Notes: generated by a model not told the origin, from the letters alone. 64,000 nt of DNA from Dermatophagoides farinae (GCF_024713945.1 NC_134683.1:684501-748500), one strand, 5' to 3'; counted from the stretch's first letter, positions 28,120 to 42,969 are shown. Program-made: numbers and translations.

Positions 28120-29549
28120 TCAATATGCACGACAAAATGGTTTAGCACGTGCATTAAAATCACGAAATCGTAATGACATTGAACTTGATGGACGTGATGA
28201 TATTGGTGAAAGTGTTAATGGTGAAAATACCGGACCAGGTATTTGTAATCGTGAATAACATGAATGTTGATGCTGTTGCATCGTCGGTATCGGTGATGAT
28301 TGTGTTGACCATTGTTGTTGTTGTTGTTGCCATGTTGATGTCCAATATTGTTGTGGTGATGATCGTTGTTGTTGTTGTTGTGGTTGTTGAATACCACCAC
28401 CAAAGCCATACAATGATTGTTGTTTAACATTACGAAATAATTTATCACGTGCAGCATCAATTACAGCATCGGCAACATTATTATTGTCGACAATCCATTG
28501 TTCAGATTTTTGTTGACGTTTTGTAAACAATGCTTTACCACGTGTTGGATTCACTGAATTGGAAAAAGACAAAATAAATAAAAAACAAAACAAAACAAAA
28601 AAGAAAATAAAATAAAAAATAAAACTATCGATTTTTTCTAGGTGTTTTTATTGAAAGTGAATTTGAATGTGTCAACACGAACACGACAACAACAACAACA
28701 ACAACAACAACTCACTTGTATTTGCTGCTACTGATAGCAAAGTGAAAATGAAAAACAAAAATTTTTTTTTTTGGTCAGTGAATAACCGTGAAAACAATTC
28801 AAATGAAACGAAACGAAACGAAACGAATGAATCTAATGAACCGTACTACTGCTTTACAGATTGAAAAACAAATCTTTTTCGTGTAAATCTTCACTTCTTC
28901 GTTGTTAACACTTTAATGACTGGTAAAAAAAAAAATTATTGTCATTATGTATGACGACGCATTTTTCCACAAATATTCTGATTTTTTTTTATTTATAAAT
29001 CGCAGAATATTCTGTCATTCGTCATTTGATTTATGTATTTGTGTATTGAGAAAAATGACAAGAATTTCGTCTGTGTTTTTACACAATGGTGGTTGATTGG
29101 ACAATTCAACAAGGTCATCATCGATGTCATGTCGATTTTTTTTTTCATTTCTTGTCAAGATTTATTCTATAAATATCAACCAGAATAATAATAAAAAAAA
29201 TGAACGGGTTATTATTTACGTCAATTGTCAAATGACAACTTTTCCTTCTAATAACGTTTGTTTTTTGTGTTGATGAACAAGAATTGATAATTAAAATGAA
29301 AAAAAAAAACAAATAGCAAAGAAAATAATAATCATTTCTCACCAAAAAAAAAAACATTCAATTTAATGATGATGATGATGATAATGGTGATAATCATCAA
29401 GGATAAAGTGGCGACAGCAGCAGCAGCAGCAACAACAACAACAATTTGGCCTTGTGTGTGGATTTATTTGTTGTTCACTAAACCATCTAATACATCAAGA
29501 TAGAAATAAACTTTGACTTTCTCAACACTCATCTTCACAACGGAAATGG

Positions 29550-29583
<34 letters not shown>

Positions 29584-32500
29584 CCATTCCCAAAAAAAAA
29601 TTAAATGACCCTTTAAATACATTTGTGTGATTAAAATAAAGAGTTCTGGACAGTGAAAGAAAAGAAAAAAAATTCATGATAATAACAGAAATCAAAACAA
29701 CAACAACAACAACAAAACGGATGGATAAATCGGAAACATGTACAAATGAGAAAAAAAATCAAATTTTCAAAAAGTCAAAAAAATGTTAAGAAAAAACTTT
29801 TGATAAAAGACAACAACTCAATTATTAGCCCATCATTCAATAGGCTAAAAATGAACAAAGTAACTAACACGGGCAACAGCAACAGCAGGGGCCTCAATCA
29901 AAAGACCAAAAAAAATGATGATGATGATGATGATGTTCGTTTTAAAAAAGAGGAAATGAACATCAACAAATAGTAAAGAACAGGAAAAAATAACATTGAT
30001 GTCCATTTTCTTTGTCTTTGACAATTTTTTTTTCACCAGTAGTTCATCATTGTCACCTACACACACACACACATATAAACACAAAATGACATAGTGACAG
30101 AAAACCGGATATTTTTGTTGTTGTTGTTATTGTCGCCATATGAGGTATATTATTGTCAACCTGTATGTGTCTTGTATTCGACAATTGATAATTATTCAAA
30201 AAAAAAAAAAAATAACAACAGATGATAAAAAAAAGAAGAGGGGCAAAAAGCCGAAAAAAGGTCAAAGGTTGATAGACACTAGACATAGACTAACCACAGT
30301 TTATTTTATTTTTTTTTGGTACCAAGGACTAGATAGAAAGTTGGATAGATAGGTAGATACAGACAGACAATACAACAAACAAAGATATCAACGGTATGAT
30401 AACCAAGAGAAGAGAAACAAAAGGAAGTGTCATAATAATAATAAACATACAGGCCACAGGTAACCAAAAAAAAAGAAATTAATCAAATCCAAAAAAAAAA
30501 AAAAATAGAACGAAAATGAAAATAAATGAATGAAAAAGACACACTCAAACATCACAAATGGAAATTATGGGACATATACAGTGCTACTAGTGTTTGTTTC
30601 AACCTTATGAATGAAATGTTGTATCATTTTTGTTGTTGTTGTAAATCTTTCTTTTCTACAACAACCATCAATCCATCGAAATGACCTTTGGCCTTATTTT
30701 TTTTTGGTAGTAAATAATAATAATAATCATATTGATGTAATATCATCATCATCATCATCATCATCATCCTAGAACACAACAATGATGATGAAAAAAAGAA
30801 ATGAGACCATGGAAAGTAAGAGAAAGAAAGAAAAAGGTCAGGTAACAAACACAAATATAATTGCCAAGGTCGTAATTTATATTCGATTTTTTTTTCTTTC
30901 ACGTGTCTATTCGATTCATTCATTCATTCATTCATTCAATCGATAATCAAAAGAAAAAAAAATGATTATAGATTTTCAATATATATAAAAAAAAAATCTG
31001 CCTGTAATCATCATCAACAAGTTAACACCCTGTTGTGTATGTGTGTGTGTGTGTGAAGATTTTCGATAATTGAAATTTTCAGAAATGAAAAAAAAATATC
31101 TAATCATCGATTGTATCGGTGTGAGAATCTGTGCAAAAAAAAAATCGATAATAGATTTTTGTCAATGATGAGAAAAAGAGTTTTTCAAATTTTTTTTTCT
31201 GTTTCATTGAATCTTTAGGTCAGTGAAACAAATAGTAAAAAAAAAATGGCGACATAAACATGAAGAGTAGATAGATAGATATTTTGGCCAAAAAAAGATA
31301 ACAAGTAGTTACAGTGTGTGTGTGATGAGATGTTCTCTCTCTCTCTCTCTCTATCTCACTTTGGCCATCCGAAAGGAAGTTGTTAAGTTTCAATCACAGA
31401 AAAAAATGATCAAAATTACATAGGTTGAACAACAACAACAACAACAACAAACGTCAAACGAAATGGCCAAAAAAAAAGAAAGACTCGACTTTTGATTGTC
31501 GCTTTTTTTTGACCGCTTCTGTTGTTATTGTTATTGTCATTGTTTTGCTTTGATTTGATTTTGATGACACCAGGTCATACACACAATATTGTGGTATGCC
31601 AATATTATGTATATCGAACAACGAAAAGAACAAAAAAAAAAAATTTGGCAACAAGGTTATCACCTGACCACCTAGTCTGACAAAAAAAAAGTATCATCAA
31701 GACATGTAATTCTACATGTAGTCTACTTATTTGACCGGCCGGTATATTGGTATATTCATATCATTCATTTCCGTTACGAATGTTTCAATCAAAAGTTGAA
31801 CAAAAAAAAATCATCAGGTGAATGAATTGTCATCATCTGGAGAAAAAAAAAGTTTTTGTTTTTAAAATATATAAGACGCATGCATTATCTAGTCTTAATC
31901 TAATCAAAAGGAAAAAGAAGAAAAAGAAGGAGGAGGGTTTCACACACACACTTTCAAACACAGAAAAAAACACGCGTTCAAAAATACAACAAAAAAATGA
32001 ATAAAGAAAAAGTTAATTAATTGTCACCATCATCATCATTCATTCATTTCATCCTGTGAATGAAAATTGTCGTAATAATAATAATCATCATGATGATGAT
32101 GATAAAGAAAATGACAAAACACCCTACACAAACAAACACACAAAACCTAAAAGATTATTATCTTTTTTTTACGCCGGAAATAATCATAAAAAAAATTATA
32201 TTCAACAACACCATACAGCTATATACGATTATCGGATAGAGTGTGTGTGTGTATAAGTGGATATAACCGGAAATCATAGTTAATGCAAATTATCATTCAA
32301 TGATGATGATGATGATGATGGTCAAGAGGAGGATAATTTGGCCAACAAAAAACAAAAATGGAAAAAAGATTGATGGCCAGATTTTTATCATTGAAGAAAG
32401 TTAATATCAGTTGTTGTTGTTGTTGTTGTTGTTGTTTTAAATGATTAACATTTAAAACATTTTTTTTTCATTCGGTATAGAAAATAATGAAAAAATCCGA

Positions 32501-35500
32501 TTGAAAATATAAAAAAAAATGAAAAAAATTTTCATTACATTACCTTCAGGCGATGTCAAATCATTGACAATATTTTTACACGTGTCACGTGTTTTTGCTT
32601 CCTGTGTAATGATTATGTGCTCGTTTACGCCTTGTACGGTGTTGATGTCCTTTTTTATTATTTGTCATCAATAATTCAGTTTGTTTGTTTGTTGTTTGCC
32701 AAAGTAAATATCAAGGATTGTTGTTGTTGTTGTGAGCAGCAAAAAAAAAATTGATTATCATCAGAATTTAAATTCAAATTCAATATCAATATGTGTCATT
32801 GGCCAATTTTCATAGTAATTAAATATTTATATTTATATATAGTCGTCCAAATTCAAGGTGAAACGGGTTTTTTTGTTTCCATTTGAAGAAATAGGAAGAG
32901 AAAAACAAAAGAAAAGAAAAAACAAAAAATCATTAATCAAGATCATGGATTGGATATTTAAAAAAAAAAAAATTTCAATGTTGATTGATTGACTGATTGG
33001 TTGATTGAATGATTTTCATATTCATTTCCTGACAATTTTAAGTGATTAGAAAAAAAAACTTACATCCACATGTCTTGGATCCAATAGAAGACGTAGATTT
33101 GGTGGACCTGAAATTAATTTGAATTTTTAAAATTTCAAAAACTTTTTTTTTTAGTCAAAATCAAACCATCAGTTATTGTCCTTTCATGATAATCATGATC
33201 TTCATTTGGTTGATAATTTTGAAATGAATCTTCATTCTCTGTTATCCATTGTGTTGATTTTTCTACACGTTTTTCAAACATTTTTCGACCTTTGAAAACA
33301 TAAAAAAAAAATTCAAAATAGAAAAAAAAAGAAACGCATCAAAAAAAAAGAATCTTATCTCATCATCATCATTATCATTTGTTGCGGTTATTAAGAAACA
33401 AAAAGCGTGTTTTTTTTTGTTATGTAAAATTTTGGTCATAAAATTAACAAAAATAAAAAAAAATCACCATTGTTGACCGTTACATAATAATGATAACGAC
33501 CTTTATCCAACACTAGCAACAAAGGTCATTATAATCATCAAACGAAAAAATCGATTGATGACAACAACAGATGCTAAACGCAAGAGTAATCCTGAAAAAA
33601 AGTGAGAGAGAGAGCTGTTGATCTGATGATGATGATGATGATTCAGTCATTCGGCTTATCCAGAAAACCCCCCCCCCTCAAAAAAAAATGGCTCGAGGGT
33701 CATACATGTGTGATGGCACGTACGGTTGAATGCTTCGTCGATTCGCTTTCTTTTTTTTCTTTCACGTTCATGTGCGTTAGTGTGTGTGATGGCACGTGCC
33801 ATCAATGAAGTGAAAAAAAACCGATCGACAGCTTTTGAAAGTAAAATTTGGAATGAATTTAAAAAAAGCCGTTGTGAAATGAAAAAAAACCGAAACCGAA
33901 AAAAGGTGCGTCATCATCATCATCATCATCATCATCGGCAACAGCAAATCTCAACACACAAAAAGATTAAGTTAAGGCAATGGGATCCAGTAAGCAGGCA
34001 GGTGTGATGACACGCGAATTTTTTTTTGTTTACTAATAAAAATTAACTGAAATTTGTACATTTTCGCAAATAAAAAAAACGAAATAAACGGCCAAAACAG
34101 GTACACCCACCACAACCACCATCAGTGATAATCAACCACTGATGATGCGGCCGTTGTAATGACAAATTCACAAACCGTTTGATTTTCACCGAAAAAAAAA
34201 ATTCGTTAGCGATGAAAGAATCCCGAAATTCTTACCTTTATTTTTACTATTATCACATTTATCCGATACTAATTGTTTGGCAATTTCACGACATAATTTT
34301 ACCTATATAAAATAAATTGAAAATTATTTCAAAATTAATCAAAAAAATAACAAAAAAAAAAACAAATTATTCATCAAAAAAGCAATTGAACCTGAACTTG
34401 TGAACCTTTTCAACGATAACAACAACAAACAAACAAACGAAATACATTATATTATCATTATTGTGGTCACCTGTTTCATTCATTCATTCAAAAAAAAAAT
34501 GTTCAAGAATTTTTTTTTTGCGCCCCTCCTTTTTCCACCCACATCATCAATTGTATTGTTATTATACAATAATAACAACAAATCGAATTGAATCCATATT
34601 GTTCCACCACCACCACCACATTATTTACAAATGTATTGTTATTATATAACATCACAAATATACCCTAAACAAAACAAAACAAAACAAAAAAACCAGACTA
34701 GTAAAAAAAAAGTCAATATGAATGTGTAATGGGAATCGAATCGAATGAAATTGTGAAATGGAGACAATAGAAGAAATTTGGACAACAACAGCAAAAATCT
34801 ACCTTGAAAAATACAATATGTGTGTGTTTTTTGTGTGTGTGAATGTACGATGATGATGATGACGATAATAAAAGCAAAGCCGAACAACAAGATCAGGTTG
34901 AATTTAAAAAAAAAATTCCAAAAAAAAGAATAACAATTCAAAATAAAATAAAATAAAAAAAAATTACACAACATCCGAAATGATGATGATCACCATCATC
35001 ATCATAGAATGAGAACTACCGACGGCGAAAGAAAAAAAAACGAACCAGAAAAACCAGGCAATGTGTGGAATTACGAATTCGGAAAAACAAAACAAAAAAT
35101 CAAAACATAGCAAAAGAAAAAAAAAGTAGAAGAAGGAATCGCGCTTCAATTGTCACAATGGCCATCAATGCATGACGCCAATCATTATTATCATTATCAT
35201 ATAGTGGATGATCATCATCAACATGGTATACTGTTGTGTGATGGGAGCATCAAACAAACGAGATCATCATCATCATCATGGACTATTCTTTCAAACCAGT
35301 AAAAAAAAAATTTATTTCATTTATAATACGATTCGGATCCATCGAACCATATCCATCCATTTTGGACAAGGCAGTGAACCTGATTATCATCATCATCATC
35401 ATGGTGACATCAACCTGCTGCTGTAAGGTTGATTATTATTATATATATGGCTAATGGATAAGAGTATATGGGCAAATGTGAAAAAATTCTGTCAACCTGG

Positions 35501-38500
35501 CTGTGTACCTGTACACAATCAACCAACCATATCATCCAAATTTTATCTATTAAAAAAAATGGGATGTAATACACAATATTGAAGCTCAATATATTCAGAC
35601 ATCATCCATACTTTTATCTATAGATATGAATTTTAGGATTTTCATCATTTGACATACACATGATCTTGAATAATCATCATGATGATGATGGGTTATGTCC
35701 ACACACAAATTATTTTTCAGAATAGAGTTGGTTTTTTTTTATTTCCGGTTATTATAAAAAAATTGTCATCAACCAACAACAGACATACATACACACACAC
35801 ACACATATACTTCCTATTCTAATTTTTTTTTCTGATGATGACGAAATTTTGAAATTTTTTTTTCTCGTCAAAACATTTGATCATCTGTTACAGAACCACA
35901 ACAATTAAATGCTGTGGTTTTTTTTTCTCCCAATCATTTCTAATCGAATAACAAAGCAAAAAAAAATGAAAATAAGAATACAACTTGATTGTCATTTATT
36001 TGCTTGGTTGGTTGATGAATATTTTTTTTGGGTGTGTATATTGGTTGTGGAACAGGTGAACGAATAGAAAAAAAATGAAGAATGAACAAAACAGAGCAAA
36101 ACAATGAAAACAAATTGAATTTCTATCAGCACCCAAAATTACAACGAAAAAAAAAAACAAGATGACATTGACATATACACAGCCAGTGTGTGTGTGAATT
36201 TAATAATTGTCAATTCAATAATGTAACAACAACAACAACAACGAAAAAAAAATTGAAAAATTGAAAAAAACAAACTGAATACAAAAGAATGAAAGAAAAA
36301 TTCAATTCAAATTGAATTTCAACACATAAACACACACACACACACAAAAAACGAAACATTTTCTAACAGAGAAAAAAGAATGACACACCAAATTTTTTTT
36401 GTTGTAAAAATTTTCAACCAAAAAAAAAAAAAAAAACAACAACAATATTCCAACGCCCAGTCATCAATTTTTTTTTTCGTTATTCAAAAGGCAAATGAAA
36501 TCTTTGAATTTAAATGATTTGATGGAATCTTCAAAGATCCATATATGATGACAATGAAAAACAACAACTTGTCATTTAAATTTAATGAACCAAAAAATAA
36601 AAATTAAAAAAAAAATCTGAACAAAGCCCTAAAAAAGTCTTTAAGAATTGAATTAATTGTTATTATCATCGGCATTTAAAAAAAAGAAAATCTTGATCTA
36701 GATCAAATGCACCAACATTGAAAAATTTGTGGAGAGGTGAAACATGAACTAGAAAACAACAAAAGGCCATTTTCAACAACAACGACAGAAAAAAGTTCAA
36801 GATTCTTGCTTACATTAGCATGAATTCAAAATTCTACATTTACAGCTTAATTATAAAAAAAACATCAAGAATGATTCTTGTAGAATAACACATCACTTCA
36901 TGATGTTTTGGAATCAAAAGAGATGTAAAGAGTTGAATTCATAAAAAATTCGACAACCCAGACAGACAGTTGTTGTTGATGGTGGTGGTGACACAACCAC
37001 AAATGCCAAAAAAAAACACACACACTAGAATCATATGATGATGTCTGTGTTTCTTATTCACACACACACAAGAATAATTTGAAAAGATACACAGATTGGC
37101 CATCATCCAATACTCTAAATGTGTGCATTATGTGTGTGTGTGTGTGTGTGTATTGAAAAAAATCGAAAGTTTTTTTTGTTCTTTCCTATTCCTTTGTCTA
37201 TCAATAATGATGGTGAAAGAATATATAAAAAAAGACAATCGAATCTAGAAAGAAATGGTTATGCAAACCAATTCGAAACAATCAAACTTTCAATGATTTT
37301 TCTAATCAAAATAAAAGAAAAAAATCGAACAATAACCGAGTCGACTCGATTACGTTCCGGTAGAATGATTTGATCGAAATTTTCTTGTTTCTCTTGATGA
37401 TCATCATCACACATCATTCGTTTGTTTTGAAAAAATTTTCACATCAAAAAAAAAATCGTGAAAAAAAATCAAATTAAACTGACCTGTTCTTCCAATGTTG
37501 GATGCTGTTCAGGATCATAAAATGATGATGATGTAAACAATGGTCTACTTGGTGATTTTTGTAACATATGACCATTAATGGTATCGGTTGTAGATTGTTC
37601 AGCAACTGGTTCTGAAAGACTACGTTGTAATGGTGGTTTATCAGCTGTCATTGGTGATAATGATTTGGATTCAAATTGTAATTTTGAAGGAATATTATTC
37701 ATAGATTCAGATGATTTTTGTTTTTGTGATTCAATTTCAACTTTTGTGGCGTCTTCAAATGATGATTCTTTTGATTTGGATTTTAAATCAGATTTATCCA
37801 CATCAGCATTGCAACCATCATCGCCACAATGCGATTTATCATCATCATCATCATCACCAGCAATTTGTTTCCCATTCATGATAGCTTGTGATACATTGCT
37901 ATTACCAATTTCATCTTTTATATTCAATGTTTTTTCATCATCAGGATCATTGGTTGGTGTAACCGTTGCTGTTGTCGCTGTAGCCGGTGTTAATGTATCA
38001 TCTTCTCCACCCATTATTGTTGATGAATAATAATTTTGATCATATAACCACCAATGATGATGCGGATTACAAGTGATTGAATTTTGTATGGGTAAAAAAT
38101 ATGACGATTGATTAAGAAATCGTTGATGATATTGATTATTTGCATTCACAACGAATATGTCAGATTTATTTCTTTGATTTGTTGTCGTCGTCGTCGTTGT
38201 AGTTGTCGTGGATGAAATTTTATTTCGCGTTTTCGGTATAAATATTGTTGAATATAATGGCTTTTGTAATGAAAAAATTTCGGATAATTGTCGATTGAAT
38301 TGCCTGGTTAATGGCGGTTTTTCTTCTTGCTGCTGTTGTTCAATTTCAACTCTATGAGATGATGATGGTGGTGGTGGCGGCGGTGGAATCCAAGTTCGTG
38401 TTGTAGTTATTTTACGTCCAAATTTTATCCGTACACGTGGTGGTGGTAAATAATGATATATAATCGTTTTATTAGATATAGAAGCATTAGTGTTTGATGG

Positions 38501-41500
38501 CTGTAAAAAATAACGAAAAACAGAAACCAAAAAAAAAACAAGAATCAATAAGACTAAAAATAAATAAGAAAAAAAACCAGAATCTTTACTACCTAATCGA
38601 TCATATGAACCTCATCATCATCATCATCATTGAATTGATTACACAAACACACAAACAAGACAGCATCATTGAGAATCAAAAAAAAAAATTAGATCAAATT
38701 CTAAATGATTATTCTGGTGAAAAAAAAGAATGCTGTCTTCAAGTAATGATGAAAAGAGAATAATAATAAAAAAATAAAGAATTGGCACCTTGTAATATAA
38801 TGGAATTGTATATCAATCAGGAAATAAATGTAATGTAATGATAATAAAGAACAAAAGAATCTGTAATGATAAACAATAACAATATAAGAGGCAAACAGAG
38901 AAAAAAAAGAAAATTCTGTTGTTTGCTAATCAACAATATGCACACAGAATATGCACAGCTGTTATTATACACTATTCTCTAAGCATAAAGCTTTATTATT
39001 CCACACACACACATTTGATTACTTTAGTAAGAATCTATGCACACACATACATTTGTTTTTTTTTTGAACATGCTGATGATGAGATGGAAAAAAATTCTAT
39101 TTTCAAATCGACAATCGAAAAGCAAAAAAAAAAAATTCTTTTCATTTCAATATTCTGTAGTTGTGTTTACCATCAACCCATGATCATCAGTTGACGATTG
39201 CCAAGAACGAAAAAAAATTCATACGAATGAATGGAAAAAAATAACTACAATCATTGTATATATGTATTTTGAATGCCAAAAATAAACAGAAACAAAAAAA
39301 CAGCAAAATCGACAATCGACAGAATTTTTGTTTTTTTTTTCATCAAATCTCAAAACAAGAATAGATAAATTTCATCTCTGACTTTCAATTCAAAACACAC
39401 ACATTACACACACATACAGAATATCAGGATGATGAACTAGATCATTTTCTCTGTGAATGTGCCCGAGATAGCAACAACAACAACAACAACAACAATCGAT
39501 TATCTTTTTTCTTGAAAACCTTGAATTTCAGTACACACACACATACAGACACAGAGAGATTTTCAGGATAAAAATTTTTTCCGTTTTTTTTTGTTTCTCT
39601 AGAAAATCCGTATCTATTTTTGAATCATCAGCGGTCATTAACAACCATGATGATGATGATGATGATGATAACATTGATTTCTAGAGAGAAATGTAAATTA
39701 TGGTTCATTGACATAATACAAAAAAGACAAACAAACAAACAAAAAAAAAAACATTATCCATGAAAGTGAAAATTTGCATTCGTAAATAAAATTAAAATTG
39801 GATTGGATTGGATTGGATTGGATTGTCCACACACACACACACACAAATACAATCAAAATCATTGTTTGGCTTGTTTTTTTCTGGTGACAAGACATTTGCA
39901 TTAGAAATAACACGTGTGTGTGTATGTTCTGTATTTGAAACATATTTTTTTGTGGCCCAAATAGAATGTTCTAACCAGATGGATTTAATTTACAACACAC
40001 AAAAAAATTCAATGCAATCAATTCCAATTCGATGCATCTTAAGGCAGGTGTACAATTTTTTTTTTTTTGGTTATTTGGAAATTTTTCTGGAAAAAAAAAC
40101 AAAAAAAAATAACTCGATATTTACCGGAAAAATTTTTTTCATTGAAAATTCATGGAAAAAATAATGATTCCATAACGAATCAATTTTTTGAAAATCATCA
40201 TCATCATCATCATTCAGAAAAATAAAATTCACACGCGTTCTAATGCCAATATCATACATACACACACACAAACAAGACAAGCATATCAAATTCATTGACA
40301 CACCACACACACATACACTCAATAAAATAATGCACGCAAAAACGGGCGCGTCAAATTGCAAAACAATTAAGTTGTTCCATTCTGATGGAATATGGCACAC
40401 ACACACACACACACATACACAAACACTAACTAAATCGATAGAGAAATCATTCACTTTTCATACAATGTGCAAGTGTGTGTGATCGTTTCTAGAAATAATA
40501 ATAATAATACAATTTAAAAGTGAAGCTCAGCAACAACAACAACAACAACAAAAAAATTGGCAAATTGAGATTGGATTCAAAACGAATAAAAACTATGAGA
40601 TGAGATGAGATACCAGGGCTATTCTGGATTCTCGATGATCGTAGTCATCGTTAGCCATGACATCATTCACATGAGACAATCTAATTTTCATTCAAAATCC
40701 AATTGGATGTAATGCACACAGACACACACTGAGAGAGAGAGAGAAATAAACATTAGCAACATGAATCACATCATCATCATTAGCCATGAAAATTCGATTA
40801 TTTACCGACCAGACCTATGGTTAGATTCTATGTTTCAGTATTATTATTTTGTAACAAAAAAAAAAATTGAATGTTGTTTGCGATAATAATGTGATTATTG
40901 CATGGATTTGATGTGATGTTTTTTTTCTGTTACAATTTTTTTTTTCACCGACCAACAAACACACACACACCAGAATCTCTGGAAAATTAATTGATTGATG
41001 TATATATTGGGATTGAAAAAAAGGTGGTTGCATTTTTTTTTTTTTTTGATCATCCAATTCAATTATCGTCAATCATCTAAAACAGCGAAAATAAAATCTA
41101 AAATCTAATCCAGAATGGAAAATAGAAAACAATCTGTTTCGATTGCCAACGATGGTTTTGAATATTTTAACACAATAATCGAAAATTTCGAGAATTAGAT
41201 TCTACTCTATCTACTCTATTTTTTTTTTTCGTGGTTAACAATCATTTTTCATTCATTCATTAATCGTATGCAATTTGTCAAAAAAAAAAAAACAATGATG
41301 ATGATGATGATGATCACGATTATCATGATGATGATGATGATTAAACACGCGTTATCATATTCACACACGCCCCTTATATTTATAAATATCGATGTGCATG
41401 CAAACTTACTTGATGTGTTTGAATACATTTAGGTTTCGGTGGAATCGTTGGTTTTTGAATCGTGATCTTTTGATTCGATGCAACTGATGTTGCTGGTGGT

Positions 41501-41739
41501 GGTGGTGGTGGTGGTATTGGTGACAATATTCGTACAGCTTTTTGTTTATCCGGTGCTTTTTTATTCAATACCAATGGCGGTGGATTTAACTGGAATTCGA
41601 TGTCATCATAACCTTTAGTGGATGATGATGTTTTTTGCCCACACAATAGATTAGCGATAAAATCATGCCAAAATTTCAATTCTTTCATCGGTGCCAATTC
41701 GGCTATAAATTCATTTACATTATCACTATCGATTTTCAT
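28120..41739 (-). CDS. Proline-rich, synaptopodin-like protein (tentative family)
   Basis: Seven exons on the minus strand: 41739-41410, 38500-37484, 34302-34236, 33289-33167, 33107-33064, 32601-32544, 28553-28120. Every junction is GT-AG and phase-matched; the total is 2073 nt, 690 aa plus stop. The first two exons carry an eight-Pro run, Pro-rich stretches, a Thr run and a Ser/Asp/Lys-rich region. Exon 3 encodes LEEQ/VKLCREIAKQLVSDK. Two exons hold related motifs, GRKMFEKRVEKSTQWITEN and RGKALFTKRQQKSEQWIVDN. The second resembles the short 'KGAELFAKRQ...' motif I recall from synaptopodin/synaptopodin-2, actin- and Z-disc-associated proteins; that comparison is from memory and tentative. The C-terminus is Gln-rich and ends FRDFNARAKPF. 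A cytoskeletal role is inference. The start Met follows AAAA (good context), but an upstream exon near 42167 is possible. Confidence 0.72.
28554..32543 (-). other. Last intron of the synaptopodin-like gene
   Basis: A 4-kb intron with a GTAATG donor. It contains CAA/TTG arrays (for example 32410-32437), the CA array at 29552-29580, CAG/CAA mixes and ATC triplets. No embedded gene was recognised. Confidence 0.65.
29552..29580. repeat. (CA)n microsatellite
   Basis: Fourteen CA units in the last intron of the synaptopodin-like gene. Confidence 0.9.
34303..37483 (-). other. Intron 2 of the synaptopodin-like gene
   Basis: A 3.2-kb intron with GTCAGT donor and ATATAG acceptor. It is made of poly-A tracts, CA repeats and ATC/GAT triplets; no exon supported. 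Confidence 0.65.
38501..41409 (-). other. Intron 1 of the synaptopodin-like gene
   Basis: A 2.9-kb intron between the exons ending IQTHQ and beginning PSNTNAS (phase 0). It holds CA repeats, a five-fold GGATT repeat near 39798-39823, and ATC/GAT triplets. Confidence 0.65.
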
Positions 41740-41939
41740 TTTTATGTTCCACTTTTGTTTCTGTTTTGTTTGACACAGAATTACCGGCAAACCAAATAAG
41801 CAGCTGTAATCAGACCATACAGATATACATACTGTTGTTGATGATGATAAAAGATTATTGTAATCACACACACACACACATATGTTACATATAGTTGGAA
41901 ATATGAAACTTACGAGTAAAAAAATTTACAGGAATCGAA

Positions 41940-42167
41940 TCAAATTACATCAATAAAATAATAATGAAATGATGATGATAAGATCAAGAATTTTTTTTTT
42001 TGCTTTTTGTTGATGAAATTTGATTCGTCCAAAAATGATGATGATCCAAATGTTCGTGATGCCGTATCATATTTGTGACCGGATTTTTTTTTTGAAAAAC
42101 AAAACAAAAAATTAGAAACATCAATCAAAACAAAGAAAAAATTTACCTCATTAATAATTGTGGACAT
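41940..42167 (-). other. Possible 5' exon(s) of the synaptopodin-like gene
   Basis: The minus strand opens with ATG at 42167 reading MSTIINE and meets GTAAAT directly, a plausible phase-0 donor. The same frame continues to a less biased stretch, KYDTASRTFGSSSFLDESNF, at about 42010-42075. I could not find an acceptor that joins either piece in frame to the exon at 41739-41410, so this is a candidate alternative or upstream exon only. It could equally be 5' UTR of the gene. Confidence 0.25.
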
Positions 42168-42969
42168 TCAGTTGTGATGGACGAATCGTATCGTTCGTTT
42201 CAGTATTCGAATTCGATTGTTACCGATTTTCAGTAAAAAAAACAATCATCATCATCATCATCATCAATAATGATCGAAACGATTGTCGATTACCACGATG
42301 ATGATCAATCGATCAGAGTTTGATGCAAAAGAATTTTCAAATCATCATCATGATCATGAGAAACCGAAATTCAATCTGACATCGGTGTTTGGTTTTTTTT
42401 CGAACTATGAATATATATTGTTATTAAAAACCATCATCATCGTCATCATCTATTTTTACTGCTTATTTCAATCATCATCATCAACGTCATTTCGATGAAT
42501 TGTTTATATTATCAATTTGTGATTCAACTCACAATCAAAAAAAAAAAAAAATTTATTTCTGGTGAATCATTATGAAATTAGGCCACATGATTTTTGGCCG
42601 GTGTGCTTGCCCCCCCCCCACACACACAAACTAAGAAAAATCCATCCAAATCCTTTTTCAGGCAATAGTTTATACACACGGCCAACATAAACAAATCAAA
42701 CAAAATCAAAAAATCGAAAAAAAACTGACTCAGATTGTTGTTAATTAATATGTAAGTTTTATTTTTACATTTTAAATCATTCAGCCACAAATTATTATTA
42801 TTATTACCAGATGTGTATGTGGATTATTGAAAAAATTTTTTTTTTTAATTCATGCTCTTGTATTTTTTTCAAATGAAGGAAAAAAAAAGAAATCACAAAT
42901 ATTAAAAAAAAAATAAATGAAATGAAAAATGAATCAAATGTCAATGGAAATGATGATTTATCCAAAGAT
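42168..42969. other. Intergenic, between CDC5L 3' end and next gene
   Basis: Eight hundred bases holding ATC/GAT triplets, a C9 run at 42611-42619 and poly-A/T tracts. No gene seen. The CDC5L 3' UTR must start at 42969 and run leftwards; no perfect AATAAA was noticed close by. Confidence 0.6.

Noticed and set aside
37578-38030. 150-codon plus-strand ORF
   Set aside because: Antisense to exon 2 of the synaptopodin-like gene, which is supported by phase-matched splicing.
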